From Cryobacterium algoritolerans (lineage in GTDB: Bacteria; Actinomycetota; Actinomycetes; Actinomycetales; Microbacteriaceae): DNA of 39,595 nucleotides. Below, piece by piece: positions 25,947 to 34,924 of this stretch (positions within the stretch are counted from its first letter, which is position 1; every line of letters begins with the position of its first letter). The notes beneath the pieces are model-generated. The model did no database searches, was not told where the DNA came from, and saw only the letters and a list, made by a program, of their open reading frames with translations. The position numbers and the translations under genes were made by a program. The stretch is taken from positions 1-39,595 of the forward strand of contig NZ_SOFP01000036.1 in the NCBI RefSeq assembly GCF_004402785.1, in the 5' to 3' direction.

Positions 25947-27058
25947 TGGCAAACTACGACGCGATCCTGCTGGCAGGGTTCGGTGGGCCGGAGGGCCAGG
26001 ACGACGTGATCCCGTTCCTGCGCAATGTCACGCGCGGCCGCGGCATCCCGGAGGATCGCCTCGAAGAGGTGGCCCATCACTATCGCCACTTCGGCGGGAT
26101 CAGTCCGATCAACAACCAGAATCGCGTGCTCAAGGCAGCACTCGAGGTCGAGTTGGCCGGCCGCGGCATCGATCTGCCCGTGCTCTGGGGCAACCGCAAC
26201 TGGGGTCCGTATCTGCGCGACGTCGTCGCCGAGGCGCACACCAACGGCCAGGATCGGCTGCTCGCCATCGCCACCAGCGCGTACAGCTCCTATTCGGGTT
26301 GCCGCCAGTACCGCGAGGACTTCGCCGAGGCGCTGTCCGCCAACGGGCTCGAGGGTGTGGTGCAGATCGACAAGGTGCGCCAGTTCTTCGACCACCCCGG
26401 CTTCGTGATGCCGTTCATCACCGGGGTCCGGAAGGGCCTTCTGGAGGTCGCCGCTGCGATCCCCGGCATCGACCTGGCCACCGAGGTGGAGATCCTGTTC
26501 ACCACCCACTCCATCCCCATGACGGATGCCGCGAAGAGCGGCCCCGCGGCCCTCGGCTTCGGTGAGGGCGGAGCCTACAAGGCCCAGCACCTGGCCGTCG
26601 CGCAGGTGGTCATCGACGGCGACTCTGTCGCCGATCCGATCCAGAGCCCGTGGCAGCTGGTTTTCCAGTCCCGCAGTGGTCCGCCGAGCATGCCGTGGCT
26701 GGAGCCCGACATCAACGACGCCATCGCGCTGCTGCCGGCCCGGGGCATCCGTGCCGTCGTGATCGTGCCGCTCGGATTCGTGAGCGACCACATGGAAGTC
26801 ATGTGGGACCTCGACAACGAGGCAACGGAAACAGCCAGGGAACACGACCTGTTCTCGGTGCGCGTGCCCACTCCCGGCGTCGACCCGGCGTACGTCAGCG
26901 GACTGGTCGACCTCGTCCGCGAGCGCCTGACCGACGTGCCCGTCGCGGAACGCCCGGCAATGACGGACCTCGGCCCCTGGTACGACGTGTGCCGTCCCGG
27001 CTGTTGCGAGAACGTGCGTCTCGGTTTCAAGCCGGCCGTCGCCGGGATGGCACCGTGA
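25946..27058 (+). CDS. hemH: Ferrochelatase (coproporphyrin ferrochelatase CpfC) with Fe-S-type cysteines
   Basis: A 370-residue enzyme that inserts Fe2+ into coproporphyrin III to give coproheme, which HemQ then uses. The opening is AILLAGFGGPEG. The catalytic histidine is H188 in FTTHSIP, and the acidic partner E284 is in SDHMEV. Four cysteines, C119 (YSSYSGCRQYRED) and C349, C353, C354 (CRPGCCENVR), match the pattern of [2Fe-2S]-binding actinobacterial ferrochelatases; the C-terminal extension carrying three of them is characteristic. Translation is coupled on both sides: TAATG with hemQ and GTGA with hemC. The name cpfC would fit the pathway better than hemH. Confidence 0.96.
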   Translation: MANYDAILLAGFGGPEGQDDVIPFLRNVTRGRGIPEDRLEEVAHHYRHFGGISPINNQNRVLKAALEVELAGRGIDLPVLWGNRNWGPYLRDVVAEAHTNGQDRLLAIATSAYSSYSGCRQYREDFAEALSANGLEGVVQIDKVRQFFDHPGFVMPFITGVRKGLLEVAAAIPGIDLATEVEILFTTHSIPMTDAAKSGPAALGFGEGGAYKAQHLAVAQVVIDGDSVADPIQSPWQLVFQSRSGPPSMPWLEPDINDAIALLPARGIRAVVIVPLGFVSDHMEVMWDLDNEATETAREHDLFSVRVPTPGVDPAYVSGLVDLVRERLTDVPVAERPAMTDLGPWYDVCRPGCCENVRLGFKPAVAGMAP

Positions 27059-28011
27059 GTGTTGCCATTCGCGTGGGCACCCGCGGGAGCGCCCTCGCCC
27101 TCGCCCAGACGACACAGATCGCCAACCGGATCGCCGCAGCCGCGGGAGTCGAGGTCGAGATCGTTCGGGTCACGACCCACGGGGACACGTCCACCGAGCC
27201 GTTGTCGAGCCTCGGCGGAACCGGTGTGTTCGCCAGCGCCCTCCGGGAATCCCTGCTCGCCGCGGAGTGCGACCTCGTCGTGCACTCGTTCAAGGACCTG
27301 CCCACCGCCGCCTACGAGGGCCTGGTCATCGGCGCAACGCCCAAGCGGGCGGATGCCCGCGACGTGCTCTGCGCCCGCGATGGCTTCACCCTCGCCACCC
27401 TGCCGCAGGGGGCGCGGGTCGGTACCGGGTCGCCGCGCCGGGTGGCGCAGCTGCGCTCGGTGCGCCCGGACCTCGAGGTCGTCGATCTGCGCGGGAACGT
27501 GGACACCAGGCTGGGTCGTGTGGTGGAGGGCGACCTCGACGCCGTCGTGCTCGCGGCTGCCGGTCTCGGCCGGCTCGGACTGCTGAGCACCTTCGAGCCC
27601 GAGTTCCTCGAGCTGTCCGCCTGGCCGACCGCACCGGGCCAGGGTGCCCTGGCGATCGAGGTGCGCTCCGGCCGTCTTGAACGCACGCTGGCCAGGGCGT
27701 TGGACGCGATCAACCACGCGACGACCCAGGCCACGACGACGGCCGAACGGCTCGTGCTCGCGCACCTTGAGGCCGGGTGCGCCGCGCCGATCGGCGCGAT
27801 GGCCGCGATCGACGACGGTCTCCTCTTCCTCACCGCAACGGTGTACAGTCCAGATGGTGCCAAAAGCCTCGTGAGCTCACATGCCGCGACGCCTGAATCC
27901 TCTTCCATTGCACACCTGGTCGACGCCGCCCAGGACGTCTCAGAACGTGTGGCCCGAGACCTGCTCTCCGGTGGTGCTGCCGACTTCGCCCCGATGAAGG
28001 TGACTTCGTAA
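27055..28011 (+). CDS. hemC: Hydroxymethylbilane synthase (porphobilinogen deaminase)
   Basis: A 318-residue cytosolic enzyme that joins four porphobilinogens into hydroxymethylbilane. The N-terminal RVGTRGSALALAQ, the DLVVHSFKDLP segment with catalytic D81, GTGSPRRVAQL and DLRGNVDTRL are all present. C242 in AGCAAPIGA is the attachment site of the dipyrromethane cofactor. The GTG at 27055 overlaps the ferrochelatase stop (GTGA), and its own stop overlaps the hemD start by one base (TAATG). Confidence 0.96.
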   Translation: MSVAIRVGTRGSALALAQTTQIANRIAAAAGVEVEIVRVTTHGDTSTEPLSSLGGTGVFASALRESLLAAECDLVVHSFKDLPTAAYEGLVIGATPKRADARDVLCARDGFTLATLPQGARVGTGSPRRVAQLRSVRPDLEVVDLRGNVDTRLGRVVEGDLDAVVLAAAGLGRLGLLSTFEPEFLELSAWPTAPGQGALAIEVRSGRLERTLARALDAINHATTQATTTAERLVLAHLEAGCAAPIGAMAAIDDGLLFLTATVYSPDGAKSLVSSHAATPESSSIAHLVDAAQDVSERVARDLLSGGAADFAPMKVTS

Positions 28012-28802
28012 TGACCTGGCGTTACAAGACCAAACCGAAACTGACCAAGCCGCTGACCGGCTGGCGCGTCCTCGTGCCCCGCGGCGGGCCGTGGGGCGAC
28101 CACGTCGCGGCCGACCTGCGCGCCAGGGGTGCACAGCCGATCGTAGCGCCGATGATCAACTTCGCCGCGACCGACGACGCGCCCGCGCTCGAAGAGGCGC
28201 TGGCCAGGCTCGCCGCCGGCGATTTCGACTGGATGACCGTCACCAGCGCCACCACCGTCGACGTACTGTCGTCGCACCGGGCCTCCGTCGCCCCCGGCAC
28301 CCGGATCGCGGCCGTCGGCGAGACCACCGCCGCGGCTCTGATCGCCGCAGGGTACCGCGTCGACATCGTTCCCTCGGAGGAGAACTCGGCCCGCGGTCTC
28401 CTTGCCGAGTGGGAGGCGGCAACCCAGGGAGTGGTGCCGCTGCGCATCCTCACCCTCCGGTCGGAGATCGCCAAGCCGCTCCTCACCGAGGGGCTGCGCC
28501 GAATCGGCCACGAGGTCGAATCGGTGGTCGCGTACCGCACCATCGGCGTCCCGGTTGATGAGCGGGTCGTGGCCGACGTGGCGGCCGGCCGGGTGCAGGC
28601 GCTGCTCGTCACCTCCGGGAGCGTCGCCCAGCAGGTGCAGGACCAGCTCGGGCCCGTGCCCGAAACCACCGTCGTCGCCTGCATCGGGCCGCGAACGGCG
28701 AAGGACGCTGCGGCGATCGGACTGCGGGTCGACGTGGTCGCCGACGCGCCCAGCGCCGAATCCCTGATCGAGGCCCTGGTCCAGGTCGCGCTTTCCCGCT
28801 GA
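28011..28802 (+). CDS. hemD: Uroporphyrinogen-III synthase
   Basis: A 263-residue enzyme that cyclises hydroxymethylbilane with inversion of ring D to give uroporphyrinogen III, the substrate of HemE. HemD is poorly conserved, but the two-domain layout is clear. LTGWRVLVPRGGPWGDHVAADLRARGA opens domain 1, VTSATTVDVL is the conserved threonine/serine segment, and VESVVAYRTI and LLVTSGSVAQQVQ lie in domain 2. It ends with VACIGPRTAKDAAAIGLRVDVVA. The ATG overlaps the hemC stop by one base. A large imperfect inverted repeat follows before hemB. Confidence 0.93.
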   Translation: MTWRYKTKPKLTKPLTGWRVLVPRGGPWGDHVAADLRARGAQPIVAPMINFAATDDAPALEEALARLAAGDFDWMTVTSATTVDVLSSHRASVAPGTRIAAVGETTAAALIAAGYRVDIVPSEENSARGLLAEWEAATQGVVPLRILTLRSEIAKPLLTEGLRRIGHEVESVVAYRTIGVPVDERVVADVAAGRVQALLVTSGSVAQQVQDQLGPVPETTVVACIGPRTAKDAAAIGLRVDVVADAPSAESLIEALVQVALSR

Positions 28803-28825
28803 CCGCCGCGGATCGGCCTCAGACC

Positions 28826-28888
28826 CCGCGAACTGTGAGTTGCGCACCATTTCGAGCCCCAAAACGGTACTTAAGTCACTGTTCGCGG
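28826..28888. repeat. Large imperfect inverted repeat between hemD and hemB
   Basis: Two 23-base arms (28826-28848 and 28866-28888) are complementary at most positions, around a 17-base AT-richer loop. The outer eight bases, CCGCGAAC/GTTCGCGG, pair perfectly. There is no T-run, so it is not a classical terminator. It could be an RNA hairpin that affects hemB expression, or a dispersed intergenic repeat. Confidence 0.65.
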
Positions 28889-28918
28889 AGGCTCGGCCGG
28901 GCGACGTAGGGTTAACGA

Positions 28919-29908
28919 GTGATAAACCCCGTCATTCGCCCGCGACGGTTGCGCAGCACACCCGCGCTCCGTCGCCTGGCCAGCGAAACCCGCCTGCACC
29001 CCTCTGAGCTCGTCCTGCCGATGTTCGTGCGGGAAGGCACCGGCGCATCCGTGCCAATCAAGTCGATGCCGGGGGTCGTGCAACACACCGTCGACAGCGC
29101 CAGGCGCGCCGTGGCGCAGGCCGCGGAGGCCGGCATCGGCGGAATCATGCTCTTCGGCGTGCCCGACGTGCGCGATGCCATCGGCACCGGTGCGACCGAC
29201 CCCGACGGCATCCTCAATGCAGCCACCCGGGCGCTCGTCGCCGAGGCCGGCGACGCCCTCGTCGTGCAGACCGACCTCTGCCTCGACGAATTCACCGACC
29301 ACGGGCACTGCGGCGTGCTCTCCGTCGACGGCACCGTCGACAATGACACCACCCTCGAGCGCTACCGCGAGATGGCGCTCGTGCAGGCCGCCTCCGGGTC
29401 GCAGCTGCTGGGCCTGAGCGGCATGATGGACGGCCAAGTGGCAGCGGTGCGCGAGGCGCTCGACCAGTCCGGCTACGTGGACACCGCCGTGCTCGCCTAC
29501 TCGGCCAAGTACGCCTCCGCCTTCTATGGGCCCTTCCGCGATGCCGTGGAGTCGACCCTCGTCGGCGACCGTCGCAGCTACCAGCTGGACCCGGCCAACC
29601 GCAGGGAGGGCGTGCGCGAGGCCCTCCTCGACATCAGCGAGGGCGCCGATATCGTCATGGTCAAACCGGCCGCCAGCTATCTCGACGTGCTGGCCGATGT
29701 CTCCGCCGTCAGTGACGTTCCCGTCTGGGCGTACCAGGTGTCCGGCGAATACGCGATGATCGAGGCCGCCGCCGCCCACGGCTGGATCGACCGTCGCCGC
29801 GCGATCGAAGAGTCCGTCCTCAGCATCCGCCGTGCCGGCGCGGATGCCGTGCTCACCTACTGGGCCGTCGAACTGGCCGACTGGCTCACCGAGAGGCCCA
29901 CCCGCTGA
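28919..29908 (+). CDS. hemB: Delta-aminolevulinic acid dehydratase (porphobilinogen synthase)
   Basis: A 329-residue enzyme that condenses two 5-aminolevulinates into porphobilinogen. The two Schiff-base lysines are in [15 protein letters not shown] and in [12 protein letters not shown]. The metal loop reads [15 protein letters not shown], giving C121, D123 and C131: the middle cysteine of the classical zinc triad is an aspartate, so the site is mixed. As I recall, this form is common in Actinobacteria. The GTG at 28919 has a weak TAGGG site upstream and gives the expected N-terminus ([14 protein letters not shown]). Its stop overlaps the hemL ATG by one base. Confidence 0.96.
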   Translation: MINPVIRPRRLRSTPALRRLASETRLHPSELVLPMFVREGTGASVPIKSMPGVVQHTVDSARRAVAQAAEAGIGGIMLFGVPDVRDAIGTGATDPDGILNAATRALVAEAGDALVVQTDLCLDEFTDHGHCGVLSVDGTVDNDTTLERYREMALVQAASGSQLLGLSGMMDGQVAAVREALDQSGYVDTAVLAYSAKYASAFYGPFRDAVESTLVGDRRSYQLDPANRREGVREALLDISEGADIVMVKPAASYLDVLADVSAVSDVPVWAYQVSGEYAMIEAAAAHGWIDRRRAIEESVLSIRRAGADAVLTYWAVELADWLTERPTR

Positions 29909-31242
29909 TGACCCGCAACGACGACCTGTTCGCGCGCGCCCAGCGCGCCATCCCGGGTGGGGTCAACTCTCCCGTGCGCGCCTTCCGCTCGGTCGGTGGC
30001 ACCCCGCTGTTCCTGGTCAAGGCCAAGGGCGCCTATGTCACCGACTCCGACGGGCGCGACTACGTCGACCTGGTCAGCTCCTGGGGCCCCGCCATCCTCG
30101 GACACGCCCACCCCGGCGTGGTCCAGGCGGTACAGGATGCCGCGGCGCTCGGGCTGTCCTTCGGTGCCTCGACCCCCGGCGAGACAGTGCTGGCCGAAAT
30201 GATCGAGACCCGGGTCGGCGCGGTCGAGAAGCTGCGCCTGGTCTCGACCGGCACGGAGGCCACCATGACAGCCATTCGCCTGGCTCGCGGCTACACCGGA
30301 CGCGACCTCCTGATCAAGTTTGCCGGCCATTACCACGGCCACTCCGACGGACTGCTGGCGCAGGCGGGGTCCGGCCTGGCCACCCTGGCCCTCCCCGGCT
30401 CGGCGGGTGTGACGGCCGCGACGGCCGCGCAGACGCTCGTGTTGCCCTACAACGACCTCGCCGCCGTCCGGCTGGCCTTCGAGGCCCACCCCGGCCGGAT
30501 CGCCGCCGTGATCACGGAGGCCGCCGCCGCGAACATGGGCGTCGTTGCCCCGGAACCCGGCTTCAACGCTGCCCTCACGGAGCTCGCGCACGAGCACGGC
30601 GCGCTGCTCATCATCGACGAGGTCCTCACCGGCTTCCGGGTCGGACCGGCGGGTTTCTGGGGACTCGAGAACGCGGGCGACCGGCAGCGGTACAGCCCGG
30701 ACCTGTTCACCTTCGGCAAGGTCATCGGCGGCGGACTGCCGGTGGCGGCGCTCGGTGGCCGGGCCGACGTGATGGACCACCTCGCCCCGAACGGCCCGGT
30801 CTACCAGGCCGGCACCCTGTCGGGAAACCCGGTGGCGGTGGCCGCGGGAATAGCCACGCTGCAGGCGCTCGACGCTGGCGTTTACTCCCAACTCGACGCC
30901 ACTGCCCTGCGCCTCGCGGGCGCGGTATCGGCCGCGCTCAGCGCCGAAGGCGTCGCACACAGCGTGCAAACCGCCGGCAGCCTGTTCAGCTTCGTGTTCG
31001 GCGAGGAGGCTGCGGCTTCTGCGCCGCGCGACTATGCCCAGGTGCAACGCCAGGAGGCGTTCCGGTACGGGCCGTTCTTCCACGCCATGCTCGACCAGGG
31101 TGTTTCCCTGCCGCCATCGGTGTTCGAGGCCTGGTTCGTGTCGGCCGCGCACGATGAGGCCGCGATCGAGTGGATTCTCAAGGCGCTGCCGGCCGCCGCG
31201 AAGGCCGCCGCGGCAGCTACGGCCGCCACGACGGAGGTGTGA
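29908..31242 (+). CDS. hemL: Glutamate-1-semialdehyde 2,1-aminomutase
   Basis: A 444-residue pyridoxal-phosphate enzyme that turns glutamate-1-semialdehyde, made by HemA, into 5-aminolevulinate, the substrate of HemB. The opening is [18 protein letters not shown]. The PLP region has [29 protein letters not shown], the aspartate in [14 protein letters not shown], and the Schiff-base lysine in [17 protein letters not shown]. The C-terminal 20 residues are an Ala-rich extension. The ATG at 29908 overlaps hemB (TGATG). It is the last heme gene. An inverted repeat lies just downstream. Confidence 0.97.
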   Translation: MTRNDDLFARAQRAIPGGVNSPVRAFRSVGGTPLFLVKAKGAYVTDSDGRDYVDLVSSWGPAILGHAHPGVVQAVQDAAALGLSFGASTPGETVLAEMIETRVGAVEKLRLVSTGTEATMTAIRLARGYTGRDLLIKFAGHYHGHSDGLLAQAGSGLATLALPGSAGVTAATAAQTLVLPYNDLAAVRLAFEAHPGRIAAVITEAAAANMGVVAPEPGFNAALTELAHEHGALLIIDEVLTGFRVGPAGFWGLENAGDRQRYSPDLFTFGKVIGGGLPVAALGGRADVMDHLAPNGPVYQAGTLSGNPVAVAAGIATLQALDAGVYSQLDATALRLAGAVSAALSAEGVAHSVQTAGSLFSFVFGEEAAASAPRDYAQVQRQEAFRYGPFFHAMLDQGVSLPPSVFEAWFVSAAHDEAAIEWILKALPAAAKAAAAATAATTEV

Positions 31243-31247
31243 GCATC

Positions 31248-31282
31248 CGGTTGCCCAGGCGTTATTCCTTTGTGAGCAACCG
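31248..31282. repeat. Inverted repeat after hemL
   Basis: CGGTTGC (31248-31254) and GCAACCG (31276-31282) are perfect complements around a 21-base loop. There is no T-run. It may help end the heme transcript or lie in the promoter of the next gene. Confidence 0.35.
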
Positions 31283-31320
31283 ACAAGCAGATTTCCGCCC
31301 GGAACAGGCAGACTAGGAGC

Positions 31321-31665
31321 ATGGCTTCCCTGCGTGTTCACCCAGACCGGCTTGAGATCCACCTCACGAAGGCAGAGAAGACCCTCTCGCTCCGGCGCGA
31401 CGACATCGTCGTGCCGCGGGAGAACATCCGGTCGGTGACCATCACCGACGACCCCTGGATCTGGATCCGCGGGATCAAGGCTCCCGGCCTCGAGGTGCCG
31501 CTCGTGCTCGCGGTCGGCACGTGGAAGTTCCACGGCGGCAAGGACTTCCTCGCGATCAAGCGCAGGCGCCAGGCGGTCGTGATCGACCTCGTCGAGGATG
31601 ATTTCGCGCGCGTCATCCTGACCACCAACCACGCACCCGACCTGATCGCCTCGCTCAAGCTCTGA
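31321..31665 (+). CDS. Small PH-like domain protein, function unknown
   Basis: A 114-residue soluble protein rich in beta strands: LRVHPDRLEIHLTKAEKTLSLRRDDIVVPRENIRSVTI, then WIWIRGIKAPG and GTWKFHGGKDFLAIKRRRQAVVIDL, and one final helix (HAPDLIASLKL). This pattern of strands and a closing helix resembles bacterial PH-like domains, where I would place it tentatively. The ATG at 31321 is preceded by TAGGAG just one base away, an unusually short gap, so a leaderless or weak start is possible. It converges on the DUF1304 gene with 13 bases between the stops. Confidence 0.75.
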   Translation: MASLRVHPDRLEIHLTKAEKTLSLRRDDIVVPRENIRSVTITDDPWIWIRGIKAPGLEVPLVLAVGTWKFHGGKDFLAIKRRRQAVVIDLVEDDFARVILTTNHAPDLIASLKL

Positions 31666-31678
31666 CGCGAACGGCGTG

Positions 31679-32059
31679 TCAGCCGAGCAGGACTAGGATG
31701 AAGCCGATCAGCGGCACGGTGCCCTGGGTCAGCGCCGCCCGAAGGTAGCCCGGTCCCGTTGTCGTGAGCACGCTCGCTGCGAGCACCATCGAGCCCACGC
31801 TGAACAGCACCAGTGCGACGCCGGCGGCCGGCTGGCCGCCGAAGAAGAGCAGGAGCCCGATGACGGCGCCGAGGGCGAGGAACAGGTTGTAGAAACCCTG
31901 GTTGTAGGCCATCGGCCGGGTCGTGTCAGCGTCGGCCTGGCTGGCCACGCCGAACCGTTTCCACATGGCCGGACGCGTCCACCAGATGCTCTCCATCACA
32001 AAGATGTAGACGTGCAGCAGCGCTGCAAGGGCAACGAAGGCTGCAGCGGCAAGGCTCAT
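31679..32059 (-). CDS. DUF1304 family membrane protein
   Basis: A 126-residue protein with four hydrophobic helices. The N-terminal FVALAALLHVYIFVMESIWW and the loop MAYNQGFYNLFLALG (about 50-64) are the DUF1304 signature. The function of the family is not established. It starts nine bases after the stop of the AcuI/YhdH-type reductase gene, so the two are probably co-transcribed. Confidence 0.9.
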   Translation of the reverse strand: MSLAAAAFVALAALLHVYIFVMESIWWTRPAMWKRFGVASQADADTTRPMAYNQGFYNLFLALGAVIGLLLFFGGQPAAGVALVLFSVGSMVLAASVLTTTGPGYLRAALTQGTVPLIGFILVLLG

Positions 32060-32068
32060 GCGAGCAGA

Positions 32069-33085
32069 CTATTGGCGAACGTCGACGACGGTGCGCCCGT
32101 GGATCGTGCCGGCGAGGATGCGTTCGGCCGCCCCGAACGCTTCTTCGAGTCCGATCTGCTCGGTCAGGCCGTCGAGCAGGCCAAGGTCGAGGTCGGCCGC
32201 GAGCCGGCCCCAGGCCTGCTCTCGCAGCGGAAGCGGCGCCTCGACCGAGTTGATGCCGATCAGGCTCACCGCGCGCAGGATGAATGGCATGACCGTGGTC
32301 GGGAGGTCAGGGCCCTGGGCCAGGCCGCAGGCGGCGACGACTCCGCCGTAGTTCACCTGGGCGAGCACGTTGGCGAGGGTGGCGCTTCCGACGGAGTCGA
32401 TCGCGGCAGCCCAGTGCTGGGCCTGCAGGGGTTTGCCGGCGTCCCCCAGGGTTCGTCGGTCGACCAGCGCGGCGGCGCCCAGGCCCCGCAGATAGCCGCC
32501 GAGTTCGTCGGCCCGGCCGGTGGAGGCGTGCACCCGGAAGCCGCGGGCGGCCAGCACGGCGATCGCAATCGACCCGACGCCGCCGGCAGCGCCGGTGACA
32601 AGGATGTCTCCCGAGTCGGGCGTGATGCCGCCCCGTTCGAGCGCCAGCACGGAGAGCATGGCCGTGAACCCGGCGGTGCCGATCGCGGCCGCGCGCTTCG
32701 CGCTGATGCCGGCGGGGAGGCGCACGAGTGATGCGCCGCTCACTCTGGCCCGCTCGGCGAGTCCGCCGTGGTGGGTTTCGCCCAGGCCCGCGCCATTCAG
32801 GATGACCCGATCCCCGGCGCTCCAGCGCGGGTCGGTGCTTGACTCGACCGTGCCGACCACATCGATGCCGGCGATCAGCGGCCAGACCCGCACGACGCCG
32901 GGGCGACCCATCAGGGCGAGACCGTCCTTGTAATTGATGCCGGAGTAGTCGACGGCGACGGTCACGTCGCCCGGCATCAGGAAACCGTCATCGACCAGGC
33001 GGAGCGCCGAGCTCTGGGTCTTCTTGCCCTCCGCGTCCTCGGTGCGATCGACGACGATTGCGCGGAACTGTGTCTCAATGCCCAT
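32069..33085 (-). CDS. Acrylyl-CoA reductase-type MDR oxidoreductase (AcuI/YhdH family)
   Basis: A 338-residue zinc-free medium-chain reductase. YhdH/AcuI members reduce acrylyl-CoA to propionyl-CoA with NADPH, a detoxifying step. Markers are FRAIVVDR and DVTVAVDYSGINYKDGLAL (about residues 40-58), PLIAGIDVVGTVE, the Rossmann loop ILVTGAAGGVGSIAIAVLAARG (about 162-183), and the C-terminal HGRTVVDVR. No zinc-binding cysteines are present. The substrate is assigned by family only. The ATG at 33085 is the first of a two-gene unit with DUF1304. Confidence 0.9.
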   Translation of the reverse strand: MGIETQFRAIVVDRTEDAEGKKTQSSALRLVDDGFLMPGDVTVAVDYSGINYKDGLALMGRPGVVRVWPLIAGIDVVGTVESSTDPRWSAGDRVILNGAGLGETHHGGLAERARVSGASLVRLPAGISAKRAAAIGTAGFTAMLSVLALERGGITPDSGDILVTGAAGGVGSIAIAVLAARGFRVHASTGRADELGGYLRGLGAAALVDRRTLGDAGKPLQAQHWAAAIDSVGSATLANVLAQVNYGGVVAACGLAQGPDLPTTVMPFILRAVSLIGINSVEAPLPLREQAWGRLAADLDLGLLDGLTEQIGLEEAFGAAERILAGTIHGRTVVDVRQ

Positions 33086-33150
33086 GGGTCGAGCCTACGC
33101 GCCGTCCAGGAGACGGCGCGGACAGCAGGGACCGACAGGTGGCGCCGGGA

Positions 33151-33993
33151 TCAGGTGACGTCGCGGCGCCAGCTGACGAAGTAGCCGCCGATGGTGGCCG
33201 CTGCCGCATAGCCGAGCAGCACGAGCCCGCCCTGCCACCAGTCGAGCGCGGCCGCCACACCACCGACCGGGCCGGCCACGGTGAAAATGCTGGCGCCGAC
33301 GAGGGCGTCCGACGCCGCACCCGGCAGGAACTTGCCGATCCCGGCGGTGGCCGAGGTGAACATCGAGGCGAAGCGCAACAGCGGCTCGACGAACTGGGTG
33401 AACGCGAGCACGATCACGATCGAGGCAACCTGGCTGGGCACGAGCACCCCGAGGCCGACCCCGATGGATGCCCAGAGTGCCATGGCAGCGAGGGTGCGGC
33501 CGATCAAGGCCCAGGTGGCACCGCCGCCAAGGAGGGTGTCCACCCCGAACGCGTTGATGACGAGGGCGCCGACGCCGACGGATGCCAGCAGCGCGACGGC
33601 CCCGAACGCGCCGCCGGCCAGAAATAGGGTGATCGTTTTCGCGCCGAGCACCTGCACACGCCGAGGGTTGGCCAGGAACGTGGGCGTGAGGGTCTGGTGC
33701 CGGAACTCGCCGGTGGTCGCGAGCGCGCCGAGCAGCACAGGGAATACATAGCCGACGGAGGACGCGAAGCTGTAGACCAGCGGGGGAAGGCTGCCGAGGG
33801 GCGGGGTGCCCGGGGGGCCGGTGCCGGCCGCGCGTGGGTCGATCGCCCCGCTCTCGATTCCGGCGAACAGCGCCGCGAGGCCGCCGGAGAGCACGGCGAT
33901 GTAACCGAACAGCACGACGGCGAGCACCCACCAGATGCGGGTGGTGAGGAGCTTGGCGAACTCGGCGCGGATGGCGCGCAGCAGCATGGTCAC
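33151..33993 (-). CDS. ABC-2 type transporter permease
   Basis: A 280-residue membrane subunit with six hydrophobic segments. The N-terminal LLRAIRAEFAKLLTTRIWWVLA is the usual cytosolic lead into helix 1. The TTGEFRHQTLTPTFLANPRRVQVLGAK loop is typical of ABC-2 permeases that pair with BcrA-like ATPases. The GTG at 33993 overlaps the stop of the ATPase gene by GTGA; an ATG two codons later (33987) is the alternative. With the ATPase it forms an exporter of unknown substrate, perhaps a peptide antibiotic or lipid. Confidence 0.93.
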   Translation of the reverse strand: MTMLLRAIRAEFAKLLTTRIWWVLAVVLFGYIAVLSGGLAALFAGIESGAIDPRAAGTGPPGTPPLGSLPPLVYSFASSVGYVFPVLLGALATTGEFRHQTLTPTFLANPRRVQVLGAKTITLFLAGGAFGAVALLASVGVGALVINAFGVDTLLGGGATWALIGRTLAAMALWASIGVGLGVLVPSQVASIVIVLAFTQFVEPLLRFASMFTSATAGIGKFLPGAASDALVGASIFTVAGPVGGVAAALDWWQGGLVLLGYAAAATIGGYFVSWRRDVT

Positions 33994-34892
33994 CGTGAGT
34001 CGCCGCCGTCCACGAGGGCAAGGAACGCGTCCTCCAGACCTTTCTTCTGCCGGTGCAGGGCGCTCACCTCCACGCCGGCGGTGAAGGCGATGTGGCCAAT
34101 CCGTGCCGGGTCGGCGGCCGTGGCCAGCAGCCCGGTGCGGCCCTGGGAGAAGTCAACGCCGGCTCGGGTCAGGGCGTTCGCCAGGGCGGCGCGATCGGGG
34201 GAGTCCACGACGACCTGAGGCGCCACCTGCATTTCCAGGCTGGACAGCGGCCCGCGGTGCACCAGCCTGCCCTGGGCGATGATGATCACGTCATCCACGC
34301 TCTGCTGCACCTCGCCAAGCAGGTGGGAGCTGACCAGAACGGTGCGGCCCTCGGCGGCCATATCGCGCAGGAAGCCGCGGATCCACTTGATGCCCTCCGG
34401 GTCGAGGCCGTTGATCGGTTCGTCGAGGACGAGCACGCCGGGGTTGCCGAGCAGCGTGCAGGCCAGGCCAAGGCGCTGCCGCATGCCCAGGGAGTAGCCG
34501 CCGACGCGCCGGCTGCCGTGGTCGGCCAGGCCGACCAGGTGCAGCACCTCCGCCACCCGGGTCCGCGGCAGGCCCGCCGCGGTCGCGTAGATCGCGAGGT
34601 GGTTGCGGGCTGTACGGCCGGGGTGGAAGCTGGCGGCTTCAAGGGCGGCGCCCACGGTTGCCAACGGGTGCGGCAGGTCGTGGTATCGCAGGCCGCCGAA
34701 GGTAGCGGTGCCGGAACTGGGGCCGACCAGGCCGAGCAGCATTCGGAGGGTGGTGGTCTTGCCCGCGCCGTTGGGGCCGAGGAAGCCGGTGACCCGGCCT
34801 GGCTCGACGGAGAACGACAGGTCGTCGACCGCGGTGACATTCCCGAATCGTTTGGTAATATTCGTGAACTCGATCACCGCTCCGATTGGCAT
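33990..34892 (-). CDS. ABC transporter ATP-binding protein (BcrA-like)
   Basis: A 300-residue ATPase. Walker A is GPNGAGKTT (residues 39-47), the signature is YSLGMRQRLGLA, Walker B is VLVLDEPINGLDPEG, and the switch histidine is in SSHLLGEV. The last 80 or so residues form the C-terminal domain seen in drug and lantibiotic exporters. The ATG at 34892 starts MPIGAVIEFTNITKRF, with a GGGGTG site five bases upstream; further upstream frame is not family-like. It overlaps the permease gene by four bases and lies 32 bases after trhO. Confidence 0.94.
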   Translation of the reverse strand: MPIGAVIEFTNITKRFGNVTAVDDLSFSVEPGRVTGFLGPNGAGKTTTLRMLLGLVGPSSGTATFGGLRYHDLPHPLATVGAALEAASFHPGRTARNHLAIYATAAGLPRTRVAEVLHLVGLADHGSRRVGGYSLGMRQRLGLACTLLGNPGVLVLDEPINGLDPEGIKWIRGFLRDMAAEGRTVLVSSHLLGEVQQSVDDVIIIAQGRLVHRGPLSSLEMQVAPQVVVDSPDRAALANALTRAGVDFSQGRTGLLATAADPARIGHIAFTAGVEVSALHRQKKGLEDAFLALVDGGDSR

Positions 34893-34924
34893 CCGCGCAC
34901 CCCGTTTTCCTATTTGACCCCAGA

